This document shows positions 17,568-24,933 of a stretch of 64,000 nucleotides of DNA, in pieces. The stretch is from contig NC_014934.1 in NCBI RefSeq assembly GCF_000186265.1, positions 3,286,001-3,350,000 on the forward strand. The letters are read 5' to 3'. The DNA comes from Cellulophaga algicola DSM 14237. GTDB lineage: Bacteria > Bacteroidota > Bacteroidia > Flavobacteriales > Flavobacteriaceae. Both the position numbers and the translations under genes were made by a program. Under the pieces are notes generated by a model. The model saw only the letters and a program-made list of their open reading frames with translations, was not told where the DNA came from and searched no databases. Positions within the stretch are counted from its first letter, which is position 1, and every line of letters starts with the position of its first letter.

Positions 17568-17573
17568 CTTTTG

Positions 17574-17621
17574 GGTGACTTTAAGTCACCAGCCAGAAAC
17601 TATGGACTTTAAGTCCATAGT
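17574..17621 (+). repeat. tandem right-end hairpins of the IS200-like element
   Basis: Two perfect hairpins follow the tnpA stop: GGTGACT-TTA-AGTCACC (17574-17590, 7-bp stem) and ACTATGGACT-TTA-AGTCCATAGT (17599-17621, 10-bp stem). Both have the same ACTTTAAGT apex. The outer one is the likely right-end recognition hairpin; the inner one could be an additional TnpA site or attenuate transcription. Confidence 0.75.
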
Positions 17622-17934
17622 GGTTCATTTATAGTAAACCCATTCTTCTTGAGTGTCTTTTGTAAAAGCGCACTACTTTGTTCTTCTTGATACCCCATCT
17701 CAGCATAATCCCATATGTTTTGGGCTATAGCGGTATATTCTTTATTTTTAGATTCTAAATTTTTCAGAACATCTTCTTTAGTTTCTTGGGCCATTAAAAA
17801 AGGCACACAAAAAAGACTTATTAAGACAGGGAGTAATTGTTTCATCATGGGAAAAGAATTTTTCTATTATAGATCACTATAAAAATAGCATTTTCTTTTA
17901 TGCTAGCTAACACCGATTGTTTATTTTTACTTTT

Positions 17935-19236
17935 ATGAGCGCAATGAACATTCCAAAAAGTAGTTTCCCCCGTATCATAATTATAGGAGGAGGTTTTGCA
18001 GGTATTTCTTTAGCAAAAGAATTAAGTAAAAAAGAGGTGCAAGTGCTACTTTTAGATAAAAATAATTACCACACCTTTCAACCGCTTTTATACCAGGTGT
18101 CTACTGGCGGTTTAGAACCAGATTCTATAGCTTATCCTATCCGGAAAGTCTTAAAAGATTATCCAAATTTTTTCTTTCGTTTGGCAAATGTAGAAGAAGT
18201 AAATCCAAGTAAAAATGAATTAATAACTAATATTGGAGCTATTAATTATGATTATTTGGTGATGGCAACAGGGTCTGAAACTAATTTTTTTGGTAATAAA
18301 GAGATTGAAAAAAACGGAATGGTCATGAAGTCTATTCCAGAATCCTTGAACTTAAGGAGTTTAATTCTTGAAAACTTTGAACAAGCCTTGCTTACAGATG
18401 ACCTCCATTTAAGAGATGCGCTCATGAATTTTGTCATTGTTGGAGGCGGTCCAACAGGTGTAGAGTTAGCAGGAGCTCTAGCAGAAATTAAAAAAGGCAT
18501 TTTGCCAAAAGATTATCCAGATTTAGATACCAGAAGAGTACAGATAAACTTAGTGCAATCTGGCGATCGAATTTTAAAGGAAATGAGTGAAAAGGCTTCT
18601 AAAAAGGCAGAAGATTTTTTAGAAGAATTAGGGGTGCAAGTATGGAAAAATACGCGCGTAAAAAGTTACGATGGAAAGTTAGTGACCACTCAAACGGATT
18701 TATCTTTTGAAGCAGCAACACTTGTTTGGGCTGCAGGAGTAAAAGGTGCAGCAATAAAAGGTTTAGATGCAGAAGAATTATTAATGCGTGGTAATCGTAT
18801 TAAAGTAAATGAATTTAATCAAGTGATTGGTCATGAGAATATTTTTGCTGTAGGCGATGTTGCAGGAATGGAACTCCCGGATTACCCTAGTGGACACCCT
18901 ATGATGGCGCAACCCGCAATGCAACAAGGTAAAAACTTAGGTAAAAACTTAACATATCTGTTAGGGAATAAACCCCTAAAACCCTTTATTTATAATGATA
19001 AAGGGAGCATGGCTACTATTGGTAGGAATAAAGCAGTGGTAGATTTAGATGCATATAAATTTCAAGGAATTTTTGCTTGGTTTGTTTGGATGTTTGTACA
19101 CCTATTCTTTTTAATAGGGTTTAGGAACCGTATGATTGTTTTTATCAATTGGGTATATAATTATGTCCGTTTTGATCGCGAAGCACGTTTAATTATTAGA
19201 CCGTACAAGAGAGATTATACCATGTTTAAAGATTAA
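17935..19236 (+). CDS. ndh: type II NADH:quinone oxidoreductase (NDH-2)
   Basis: A two-dinucleotide-domain flavoprotein of 433 residues from the ATG at 17935, chosen over 17917 because a hydrophobic six-residue extension is not expected. FAD binding is at IIIIGGGFAGISLAKEL near the N-terminus, NADH binding at VGGGPTGVELAGAL near residues 166-179, and NIFAVGDVAG near the second FAD contact. The C-terminus contains a hydrophobic region (WFVWMFVHLFFLIGF, then another short helix) that anchors it to the inner membrane. It would pass electrons from NADH to menaquinone without pumping protons. Confidence 0.9.
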   Translation: MSAMNIPKSSFPRIIIIGGGFAGISLAKELSKKEVQVLLLDKNNYHTFQPLLYQVSTGGLEPDSIAYPIRKVLKDYPNFFFRLANVEEVNPSKNELITNIGAINYDYLVMATGSETNFFGNKEIEKNGMVMKSIPESLNLRSLILENFEQALLTDDLHLRDALMNFVIVGGGPTGVELAGALAEIKKGILPKDYPDLDTRRVQINLVQSGDRILKEMSEKASKKAEDFLEELGVQVWKNTRVKSYDGKLVTTQTDLSFEAATLVWAAGVKGAAIKGLDAEELLMRGNRIKVNEFNQVIGHENIFAVGDVAGMELPDYPSGHPMMAQPAMQQGKNLGKNLTYLLGNKPLKPFIYNDKGSMATIGRNKAVVDLDAYKFQGIFAWFVWMFVHLFFLIGFRNRMIVFINWVYNYVRFDREARLIIRPYKRDYTMFKD

Positions 19237-19355
19237 AATTAGCTGTTTGTTTTCGATACGCTATGTTAATATTAAGATAATAATCTCTGTGCTTGTATGA
19301 TTAGTAGTAGTTTTTAGTTATTTTTCTCATCTATTGTTTTCTAAAAACTACTACA

Positions 19356-19850
19356 ATGGTTAAAAATATATTGCTGCTTTCTTTCGTAATGGGTACTACT
19401 ATTGTTTTTAGCCAAGAGATAAATGAGTATGGTATTCCTAGTAGTTTGATTGGTTTATCTGTTTCATCTACAGGATATTCCAATTATTATAATGATGAAC
19501 AGCACTCTACTTTTACTGTGGATTGGAAGATTAATGAAAAAAATGCATTATTGTTGAGAGGTTATTATGATACAAACTCCATGGGAGATATTTTTAAAAC
19601 ACAGTTATTGTTTCGAAAATCAATTTCAGATAGGTTTTATATCTTTTCAGGGCTAGAGATGAATATGGAACGAATTGTTATAGATGGAGCAAATAGCACT
19701 GAAAATTTTAAAGCAATCAATGGTATTGGGTATAAAGTTCAGGAAGATTTTTTAATTGAACTCGTCAACGAAACTATAATAGGGAAACAAAATTTAAATA
19801 ACAATTATAGCAAAAGTCTAATAAGATTAGGAGCTAAATTTAAGTTTTAA
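19356..19850 (+). CDS. hypothetical exported protein, beta-rich
   Basis: The 164-residue product starts with a signal peptide (cleavage near VFSQE, about residue 20). The mature part has alternating polar/hydrophobic segments and ends LIRLGAKFKF, with a terminal Phe, a typical outer-membrane beta-barrel ending. I do not recognise a family. It is preceded by a 119-bp gap after ndh and converges with xerD, with 4 bp between the stop codons and no terminator visible. Confidence 0.6.
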   Translation: MVKNILLLSFVMGTTIVFSQEINEYGIPSSLIGLSVSSTGYSNYYNDEQHSTFTVDWKINEKNALLLRGYYDTNSMGDIFKTQLLFRKSISDRFYIFSGLEMNMERIVIDGANSTENFKAINGIGYKVQEDFLIELVNETIIGKQNLNNNYSKSLIRLGAKFKF

Positions 19851-19854
19851 ATGA

Positions 19855-20751
19855 TTACTTTCTTGGATGAAACTCATTAAGAACTTGAGCCAAATGAGAA
19901 CGATCTACATGCATGTATACTTCTGTAGTCGTAATACTTTCGTGTCCTAACATTTGTTGAATAGCTCTTAGGTCTGCTCCATTTTCTAATAAATGTGTAG
20001 CAAATGAATGTCTAAAAGTATGCGGACTTATGGTTTTTTTTAAATCGATTTTTATAGCTAATTGCTTTATTATCGTAAAAATCATGGCTCTAGTCAATTG
20101 TCTTCCTCTTCTATTAAGAAACAGGATATCTTCAAAGCCTTTTTGAATATTTAGATGCACTCTTATTTCATTCTTATATAGGTTGATGTATTTTTTGTTG
20201 ATGTCGCTAATAGGAACAAAACGCTGTTTATCTCCCTTACCAGTAACTTTAATGAAGTCTTCTTCAAAAAACAAATCAGAAATTTTAAGGTTGATAAGTT
20301 CAGATACCCTAACACCACAACCATATAAGGTTTCTAAAATAGCTCTGTTTCGTTCTCCTTCTGGAGTAGACAAATTTATAGCAGCGATCAAATCATTAAT
20401 TTCATCTTCAGAAAGCGTATCTGGTAATTTTCTACCAGTTTTAGGAGACTCTATTAATTCTAAGGGGTTGTCAATTCTATAGTCCTCAAAAACTAAGTAA
20501 TTAAAAAAACTTTTTAAGCCCGAAATGATCCGAGCTTGAGAACGTGGATTTACATCTTTAGAAATTTCATAAATAAATTGTTGAACAATATGCTTGTCTA
20601 TTTGAATAGGAGAAGTGACTATCTTATTCGTTTCTAAAAATAAAAGTAGCTTTTGTATATCTAAAGAATAGCTACTAATAGAATTTTCAGAAAGACCGCG
20701 CTCTATTTTTAAATAGTTTTGATAATCATTCAATGCAATGTTCCATTTCAT
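19855..20751 (-). CDS. xerD: site-specific tyrosine recombinase XerD
   Basis: A 298-residue lambda-integrase family protein. The N-terminal SAM-like domain (about 1-90) binds the core site; the catalytic domain has Arg in CGVRVSELINL, Lys in TGKGDKQRFVP, HxxR in HTFRHSFATHLL, His in LGHESITTTEVY and the nucleophilic Tyr in that last motif. It resolves chromosome dimers at dif with XerC under FtsK control. Size matches XerD rather than mobile integrases, and its divergent position close to aroQ is a familiar Bacteroidota arrangement. Confidence 0.93.
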   Translation of the reverse strand: MKWNIALNDYQNYLKIERGLSENSISSYSLDIQKLLLFLETNKIVTSPIQIDKHIVQQFIYEISKDVNPRSQARIISGLKSFFNYLVFEDYRIDNPLELIESPKTGRKLPDTLSEDEINDLIAAINLSTPEGERNRAILETLYGCGVRVSELINLKISDLFFEEDFIKVTGKGDKQRFVPISDINKKYINLYKNEIRVHLNIQKGFEDILFLNRRGRQLTRAMIFTIIKQLAIKIDLKKTISPHTFRHSFATHLLENGADLRAIQQMLGHESITTTEVYMHVDRSHLAQVLNEFHPRK

Positions 20752-20935
20752 ACGTTAAATGTACCTGAAAATTAACATTAAAAACAAACTTTTTTTCGAG
20801 GTCTAATTACTTGATTTTGTGTAATTTGATAAAATAATTTAGATATTTTGTCTATTTCATAGAAAATACTTTAAAATAAAATGTAATTCTTATCGTTTTC
20901 ACTTTTAAATATAACATAAACAAAAACTTAAAATT

Positions 20936-21466
20936 ATGAAAAAAGTGTTTTTAATTGCTGCTATGGCTTTATTTGGATTTGGTGTTCAGGCACAAGATGA
21001 AGTTAGTGGCGGTCAAACGGACATGGGAAGTTGGTTGATTGAAGCGAATACAGGTTTTGGTGCGGCTGCAGCATCAAATACGTCATTCTCTTTAAATTCA
21101 ATTGACGGAGATACCTCATGGTCTATTGGTGCTGAAGGTGGTTATTTTGTTGCCGATGATTTAGCAGTAAAAGTAGGTTTAGGTTATTCCGACACTACTA
21201 TTGGCCTTTTAGATTATAGTTCATTTAATTACAAAATTGGTGCTAAATACTATATCTCAAGTATGATTCCTGTTCAGGTTGATTATGCAGGTGCAAGTAT
21301 TAAAGATGCTGATGAGAACCCTAGCTATATTGGTTTACAAGGTGGTTATGCTATCTTTTTAGGTCAGAATGTTAGCATTGAGCCAGGTTTACGTTACAAC
21401 GTTGCTTTGAATGATTTTTATGAAGATAGATTACAATTCAACGTTGGTTTTGCATTACATTTCTAA
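20936..21466 (+). CDS. outer membrane beta-barrel protein
   Basis: A 176-residue protein with a signal peptide (MKKVFLIAAMALFGFGVQAQ) and a mature part of alternating strands ending FNVGFALHF, with the C-terminal Phe typical of barrels. Internal segments such as YFVADDLAVKVGLGYSD and YKIGAKYYIS fit an eight-strand OmpA/OmpW-like barrel. Function is unknown. A strong terminator (21494-21511 stem) closes the transcript 28 bp later, indicating a single-gene unit, probably well expressed. Confidence 0.8.
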   Translation: MKKVFLIAAMALFGFGVQAQDEVSGGQTDMGSWLIEANTGFGAAAASNTSFSLNSIDGDTSWSIGAEGGYFVADDLAVKVGLGYSDTTIGLLDYSSFNYKIGAKYYISSMIPVQVDYAGASIKDADENPSYIGLQGGYAIFLGQNVSIEPGLRYNVALNDFYEDRLQFNVGFALHF

Positions 21467-21489
21467 GATAAAATAAGAGTATAAAAAGT

Positions 21490-21519
21490 AGAAGGGAGCC
21501 AATTGGCTCCCTTTTTTTT
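21490..21519 (+). terminator. rho-independent terminator
   Basis: The perfect palindrome GGGAGCCAATTGGCTCCC (21494-21511) is followed by eight T, directly downstream of the outer-membrane protein gene. Confidence 0.92.
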
Positions 21520-21540
21520 GTATAAAACTGAAGGATAAAT

Positions 21541-21571
21541 TTTGCAGTGTTGGCTAAAAAAAATAGCTTTG
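21541..21571 (+). promoter_or_regulatory. Bacteroidota-type promoter for the 21597 gene
   Basis: TTTG at 21541-21544 and TAGCTTTG at 21564-21571 match the -33 TTTG and -7 TAnnTTTG boxes with 19 bp between them. The predicted transcript start is around 21577, about 20 nt before the ATG. Confidence 0.7.
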
Positions 21572-21596
21572 ATTCCTTAATGGAAAACAATAGATA

Positions 21597-22061
21597 ATGA
21601 AAAGAATAACAAAATTTGTATTTGTATTATGTGTGTTCGGGTTGTCGCAACTACGTGCACAATCAGACTATAAAATGGCGGCAGGCTTAGGAATAGATTT
21701 TGGTTCAGGGCAAACCTATGTGGGGCCAAGCGCTAAATTTTTTCTAGCTCCAGATGCGGCTATTGAAGCTGATGTATTATTTGCAAGTGGATCTACATTA
21801 ATTCAAGCATTTTATGAATACCACGGAGCAATAGAGAGTACAGATGGTTTAAAATGGTATGCGGGAGTAGGACCAGGGGTTACTTTATATGATGGTGGTT
21901 CTAATTTTTTAATACGTCCTTTGGTTGGGTTAGATTTTAAATTTAATACCGTACCCTTAGCACTTACATTTGACTGGAGACCTGCTTTAGGATTTAACGG
22001 AGATGGTAGTGATTTTGAAGCTGCTAGATTCGGATTAGGGTTTAGGTATGTTTTAGACTAA
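21597..22061 (+). CDS. exported beta-barrel-like protein
   Basis: This 154-residue protein has a signal peptide (cleavage near LRAQSD, residue 22) and a glycine-rich, beta-strand mature part (GLGIDFGSGQTYVGPS, WYAGVGPGVTLYDGG), ending FRYVLD. It looks like a small outer-membrane or periplasmic beta protein, distantly similar in style to the gene before it but not an obvious duplicate. It has its own promoter and terminator, so it is monocistronic. No specific function can be given. Confidence 0.7.
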   Translation: MKRITKFVFVLCVFGLSQLRAQSDYKMAAGLGIDFGSGQTYVGPSAKFFLAPDAAIEADVLFASGSTLIQAFYEYHGAIESTDGLKWYAGVGPGVTLYDGGSNFLIRPLVGLDFKFNTVPLALTFDWRPALGFNGDGSDFEAARFGLGFRYVLD

Positions 22062-22079
22062 TTACTCTTTTAAAATATT

Positions 22080-22111
22080 AAAAAGCAGAAGTGTACCTTC
22101 TGCTTTTTTTA
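22080..22111 (+). terminator. rho-independent terminator
   Basis: AGCAGAAG (22084-22091) pairs with CTTCTGCT (22097-22104) around a 5-nt loop, followed by a T-run. It closes the 21597-22061 gene and separates it from aroQ. Confidence 0.88.
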
Positions 22112-22138
22112 TGCCTTTTAATTTAATATTTTAGCAGA

Positions 22139-22552
22139 ATGAAAATACTAATACTTAACGGTCCAAATTTAAATCTTTTAGGCAAGCGCGAACCAGAAAT
22201 ATATGGTTCAGATACTTTTGAAGATTATTTTACAAAACTGCAGTTTAAGTTTAAGGATATCGAATTAGAATATTTTCAATCCAATTTAGAGGGAGAGCTT
22301 ATTGGAAAAATCCAAGAAGTAGGTTTTTCTTATGATGGTATTGTACTAAACGCTGCAGCTTATACCCATACATCTATAGGTATAGGCGATGCTATTAAAG
22401 CAATAACGACCCCTGTTATTGAGGTTCATATTTCTAATACGCACAAACGCGAGGAGTTTAGACACGTGTCTTATATATCTCCTGTTGCCAAAGGTGTTAT
22501 TTTAGGTTTCGGATTGCAGAGTTATGATTTAGCACTACAGAGTTTTTTATAA
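22139..22552 (+). CDS. aroQ: type II 3-dehydroquinate dehydratase
   Basis: A 137-residue enzyme that removes water from 3-dehydroquinate to make 3-dehydroshikimate (shikimate pathway). The N-terminal ILNGPNLNLLGKREPEIYG contains the active-site Asn, Arg and Tyr region; VLNAAAYTHTSIGI and VIEVHISN (catalytic His) follow, and the substrate-binding KREEFRHVS near the end is intact. Length is normal. The gene starts 27 bp after a terminator, and the near-consensus TATTTTAG lies about 6 bp before the ATG, so the leader may be very short. Confidence 0.95.
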   Translation: MKILILNGPNLNLLGKREPEIYGSDTFEDYFTKLQFKFKDIELEYFQSNLEGELIGKIQEVGFSYDGIVLNAAAYTHTSIGIGDAIKAITTPVIEVHISNTHKREEFRHVSYISPVAKGVILGFGLQSYDLALQSFL

Positions 22553-22830
22553 TTTATTTTTGTAACTAGCGTTTTTAATTAATGACCTATTGTCATAGGA
22601 TTTTTTGTGTTCAGAGATAGAGCAAATAATTCCTATAAAATTGAACAAGCTCGCTATGCCTAATTTTTTTTAGCAGAATCACAGATAAGTCATACCAAAG
22701 GATGAGGGTGTATTTCTTTATTAGAATTTTCACAAGTAGCTAATAAATAAATAGCCTCTAAATAACAACTCCCAGAGCAAAGGTTTGTCAGGGTTTCTCG
22801 TGGAGCTTACTGTGTACCTATTTTTTATTG

Positions 22831-23514
22831 CTATTTTATTAATGTTGTTATATACCCAGAGAATTTTTGAGCAGGATAATCATGTCCGAATAAACCTCTA
22901 GTTTTAAATTGTTTTAAGGAAGCTTTTAAAGTTTCTTCGGTAAACTTAGAAGTTGCTAGATCAAAATTAGCATCTCCTTCTGTCGCAAAAACTTTATGAC
23001 GTTGTACCCAAATAGAATCAGCATCTATCTTCTTTACAAGAAACCATGTATTGCCGTTATCAATGACATTAGCGCTATCTGTAGTGGTGTACAGGACCAT
23101 AATTTTATCTCCAACACTAACCTGTTCAATAGCTTCAGATTCAGATTCATAATCGTTTTGTCCAAATACATTATAGCCAATAACAACAGAAATTATAGAT
23201 AGGGGTAGCATCAATAGAATATAAAACCACTTAGTAAAACTTAATCTTTTAGGCTGTAGTTTTAAGATGCTTTTTTCATTGAGGTAATACTGCTCAATTT
23301 CATCGGTCCAAACTACAGGAGCAATTTCAGATTGTGTATTATCGCAGAAAAGTTTACCACTAACATTAGAGGTTATTTTTTTTGAAAAAGCTGTTTCTAT
23401 TCTTTTTTGATGAAATTGGAGCTCCAGACAGTTAGAGGTTCCACAACCAGGACATTTACTAGGTATTTGTTTCGTTCCAATAGGATCATAATAATCTGTT
23501 ACGCTAAAATACAT
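22831..23514 (-). CDS. membrane protein with N-terminal zinc-ribbon-like motif
   Basis: A 227-residue protein of unknown function. Residues 19-27 read CPGCGTSNC, with a further Cys near 56, suggesting a small zinc-binding module on the cytoplasmic side. One membrane helix lies at about 93-113 (WFYILLMLPLSIISVVIGYN). The remaining 115 residues would be periplasmic and include a beta-rich segment. It is flanked by a 280-bp empty stretch (22553-22830, where I see no feature) and by a terminator that separates it from IS1595 copy A. Confidence 0.65.
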   Translation of the reverse strand: MYFSVTDYYDPIGTKQIPSKCPGCGTSNCLELQFHQKRIETAFSKKITSNVSGKLFCDNTQSEIAPVVWTDEIEQYYLNEKSILKLQPKRLSFTKWFYILLMLPLSIISVVIGYNVFGQNDYESESEAIEQVSVGDKIMVLYTTTDSANVIDNGNTWFLVKKIDADSIWVQRHKVFATEGDANFDLATSKFTEETLKASLKQFKTRGLFGHDYPAQKFSGYITTLIK

Positions 23515-23563
23515 ACAGGCTCTTTTTAATTGATTAAAGCAAAGGTGTTGTATTTATGAAATG

Positions 23564-23593
23564 AAAAAACCCCTGATAACAGGGGTTTTAAAA
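23564..23593. terminator. bidirectional terminator
   Basis: A 10-bp perfect stem (23566-23575 with 23580-23589) and ATAA loop is flanked by A and T runs. It lies upstream of the minus-strand gene 22831-23514 and 8-35 bp from the IS1595 insertion, so it also shields that gene from transcription leaving the element. Confidence 0.8.
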
Positions 23594-23601
23594 TAAGGTT
23601 T

Positions 23602-24560
23602 TAGAGGTCAGTAGTTAATTACTTATTAATTCAGCTTGATTGATTTTATCATTATTGACCATTTTAACAATAAGATTATTGAATATTGTAGCTTTACTTT
23701 GAGATCTGTTTATTCTAAAACAAAATTCATTGAAATATCTATTTAAATTATTGTCACTAACCCAAGAATAAGTTGTTCTTATCCAAGATTTAACCTGATG
23801 TATCATTGTATGAAGCGCTTTAAAATTTAACCCTCCATTACTTTCTATTTGTGTGATGTCGTAAGCCTTTGCAATAGGACTATAGCCTCTCCATTTATCT
23901 GTAGTAATCTTTGCGTTTCGGCTGATATGGTTGACAAAAATATATTGTAAGGATTGTGCTGAAAAATCATCTATTTTCATAGCATACATTCTTTTTACCT
24001 TTCCATCTTCTGTAAGCTGAACAGCTGTAACCGCCTTCTTTTTCTTAGCATTGTAGCTTCTGCCAACTTTTGTTTCTTCTCTGCCCCCTAAAACAAATTC
24101 ATCTACATGAACAACTCCGTCCATAGGATTATTCCCACTCGAAGACATAGCTTCTCTGACCTTAAGCATAAAAAGTCTAGCTGTTTTTTCTGTTACTCCG
24201 TAACGTACTCCCATATAACTTGCAGATAAGCTTTTCGTGCTTGTAGCCATCTCAAAACAAATAAAAAATGCTTTGCGAACACCAAACTTTACCTTGTGAA
24301 ATAAAGTATCTGCTGTTGCGGATTCTGTATGTCTACAAATATTACATTGCCTAGAGAAATCAGCACGTGTTTGACAGGCTATATGATTGCATCTAGAACA
24401 TTTAAAAGGGGTTTTAGACTTAATATTTGTTAAATATTCTTTGCAATCATTGTCCGTTTTGAAGCAATCAGAGAACTCTAGAAGATTTTGACCCTTGAAA
24501 ATATCCATAATTTAATATATTTACTGAGTATCAAGATACGAAGTTAGCTACTGACCTCTA
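23602..24560 (-). mobile_element. IS1595-family insertion sequence, copy A
   Basis: A 959-bp element bounded by imperfect inverted repeats starting TAGAGGTCAGTAG (17 of the first 20 bases match between ends). It is flanked by a perfect 8-bp target duplication, TAAGGTTT, at 23594-23601 and 24561-24568, the length expected for IS1595. It lies in an intergenic space and breaks no recognised gene. Copy B at 47019-47977 is the same length and orientation and differs at about two positions that I could see. Confidence 0.95.
23615..24508 (-). CDS. IS1595 family transposase, copy A
   Basis: A 297-residue transposase. The N-terminal zinc ribbon has paired cysteines (FKCSRCNH and RQCNICRH, about residues 34-60). 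The ISXO2-like catalytic domain has Asp in VHVDEFVLGG, Asp in ITTDKWRGYSP and the C-terminal acidic residue in RYFNEFCFRINR, a DDE arrangement. The gene is complete and unbroken, so it is probably functional. Residue 27 is Thr here and Ala in copy B. Confidence 0.95.
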   Translation of the reverse strand: MDIFKGQNLLEFSDCFKTDNDCKEYLTNIKSKTPFKCSRCNHIACQTRADFSRQCNICRHTESATADTLFHKVKFGVRKAFFICFEMATSTKSLSASYMGVRYGVTEKTARLFMLKVREAMSSSGNNPMDGVVHVDEFVLGGREETKVGRSYNAKKKKAVTAVQLTEDGKVKRMYAMKIDDFSAQSLQYIFVNHISRNAKITTDKWRGYSPIAKAYDITQIESNGGLNFKALHTMIHQVKSWIRTTYSWVSDNNLNRYFNEFCFRINRSQSKATIFNNLIVKMVNNDKINQAELISN

Positions 24561-24579
24561 TAAGGTTTAAAGTGATTTT

Positions 24580-24864
24580 TTAAGCTTCTAGCGGTTTTAA
24601 ATATTTTTTGTCAATATAAAATGTCGCAAAGGGAAGGAATGCGGCTATAAATATAATTAAGAACCTTTTAAGTCCCCATTTCCTTTCGTAGCAAAATAAT
24701 ACGGCTAGTACGCAATAGGCAATAAATAAAAACCCATGAGCATAACCAATATAAATATTTGGTTCAGGAATGCCTGCTAAGTATTTTAAGGGCATGCCAA
24801 CACCAAATAATAGCAAATAAGAAATTCCTTCTAAAATTGCGGTAAGACTAAAAATTTTAAGCAT
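24580..24864 (-). CDS. DUF3817 domain-containing membrane protein
   Basis: I use the ATG at 24864 (94 residues, starting MLKIFSLTAILEGISYLLLF), since this is the normal N-terminus of DUF3817 proteins; a longer frame to 24906 would run into the lpdA terminator hairpin. The protein has about three membrane helices with the family pattern EGxSYLxLxxxxMPLKY near the N-terminus and YxGxxHGxLF in the middle. DUF3817 (YdzA-like) proteins are integral membrane proteins of unknown function. IS1595 copy A sits just past its stop. Confidence 0.88.
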   Translation of the reverse strand: MLKIFSLTAILEGISYLLLFGVGMPLKYLAGIPEPNIYIGYAHGFLFIAYCVLAVLFCYERKWGLKRFLIIFIAAFLPFATFYIDKKYLKPLEA

Positions 24865-24884
24865 AATTGTATATTTTAGGGTAT

Positions 24885-24915
24885 AAAAAATGCCGTGTTT
24901 TACCACAGCATTTTA
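24885..24915 (-). terminator. terminator after lpdA
   Basis: An 11-bp stem with one G-T pair (24887-24897 with 24904-24914) is followed on the minus strand by a U-run. It lies 20 bp past the lpdA stop codon. Confidence 0.75.
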
Positions 24916-24933
24916 GTTGTTTTTAGAATTATG

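Larger units (their letters stand above)
17062..17626 (+). mobile_element. IS200/IS605-family element carrying only tnpA
   Basis: Boundaries come from restoring the interrupted amidohydrolase frame; they are ambiguous by about 2 bp because both flanks share GA. The 565-bp element contains one Y1 transposase gene and no tnpB, the IS200-like arrangement. Both ends have hairpins instead of inverted terminal repeats: 17078-17093 on the left, 17574-17590 and 17599-17621 on the right. No target-site duplication is seen, as expected for single-strand peel-and-paste transposition. It lies opposite in strand to the disrupted gene. Confidence 0.88.
15847..17848 (-). pseudogene. M20-family amidohydrolase (AbgB-like), split by an IS200-like element
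   Basis: The 5' part (17848-17627) encodes a signal peptide (MKQLLPVLISLFCVPFLMAQ) and the start of a M20 peptidase up to GFTIN; the 3' part (17061-15847) resumes with ETNKGVAGIPTAFIAEYGSG and contains metal-site motifs GHACGHH, CPAEEGG and AAHSWQ. Removing 565 bp restores one frame of 478 codons. The insertion brings a TAA 17 bp into the element, so the 5' fragment would be a 79-residue peptide; the 3' half could only be translated from an internal Met (for example at 16839). The enzyme probably hydrolysed amide-linked amino-acid conjugates in the periplasm, and is presumably inactive. Confidence 0.9.

Noticed and set aside
22553-22830. Possible small gene or RNA in the 278-bp gap after aroQ
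   Set aside because: No frame with a plausible start, no stable hairpin with T-run and no promoter box of good quality were seen.
24865-24906. Longer start for the DUF3817 protein at 24906
   Set aside because: The extra codons lie within the lpdA terminator hairpin and do not match the family N-terminus.
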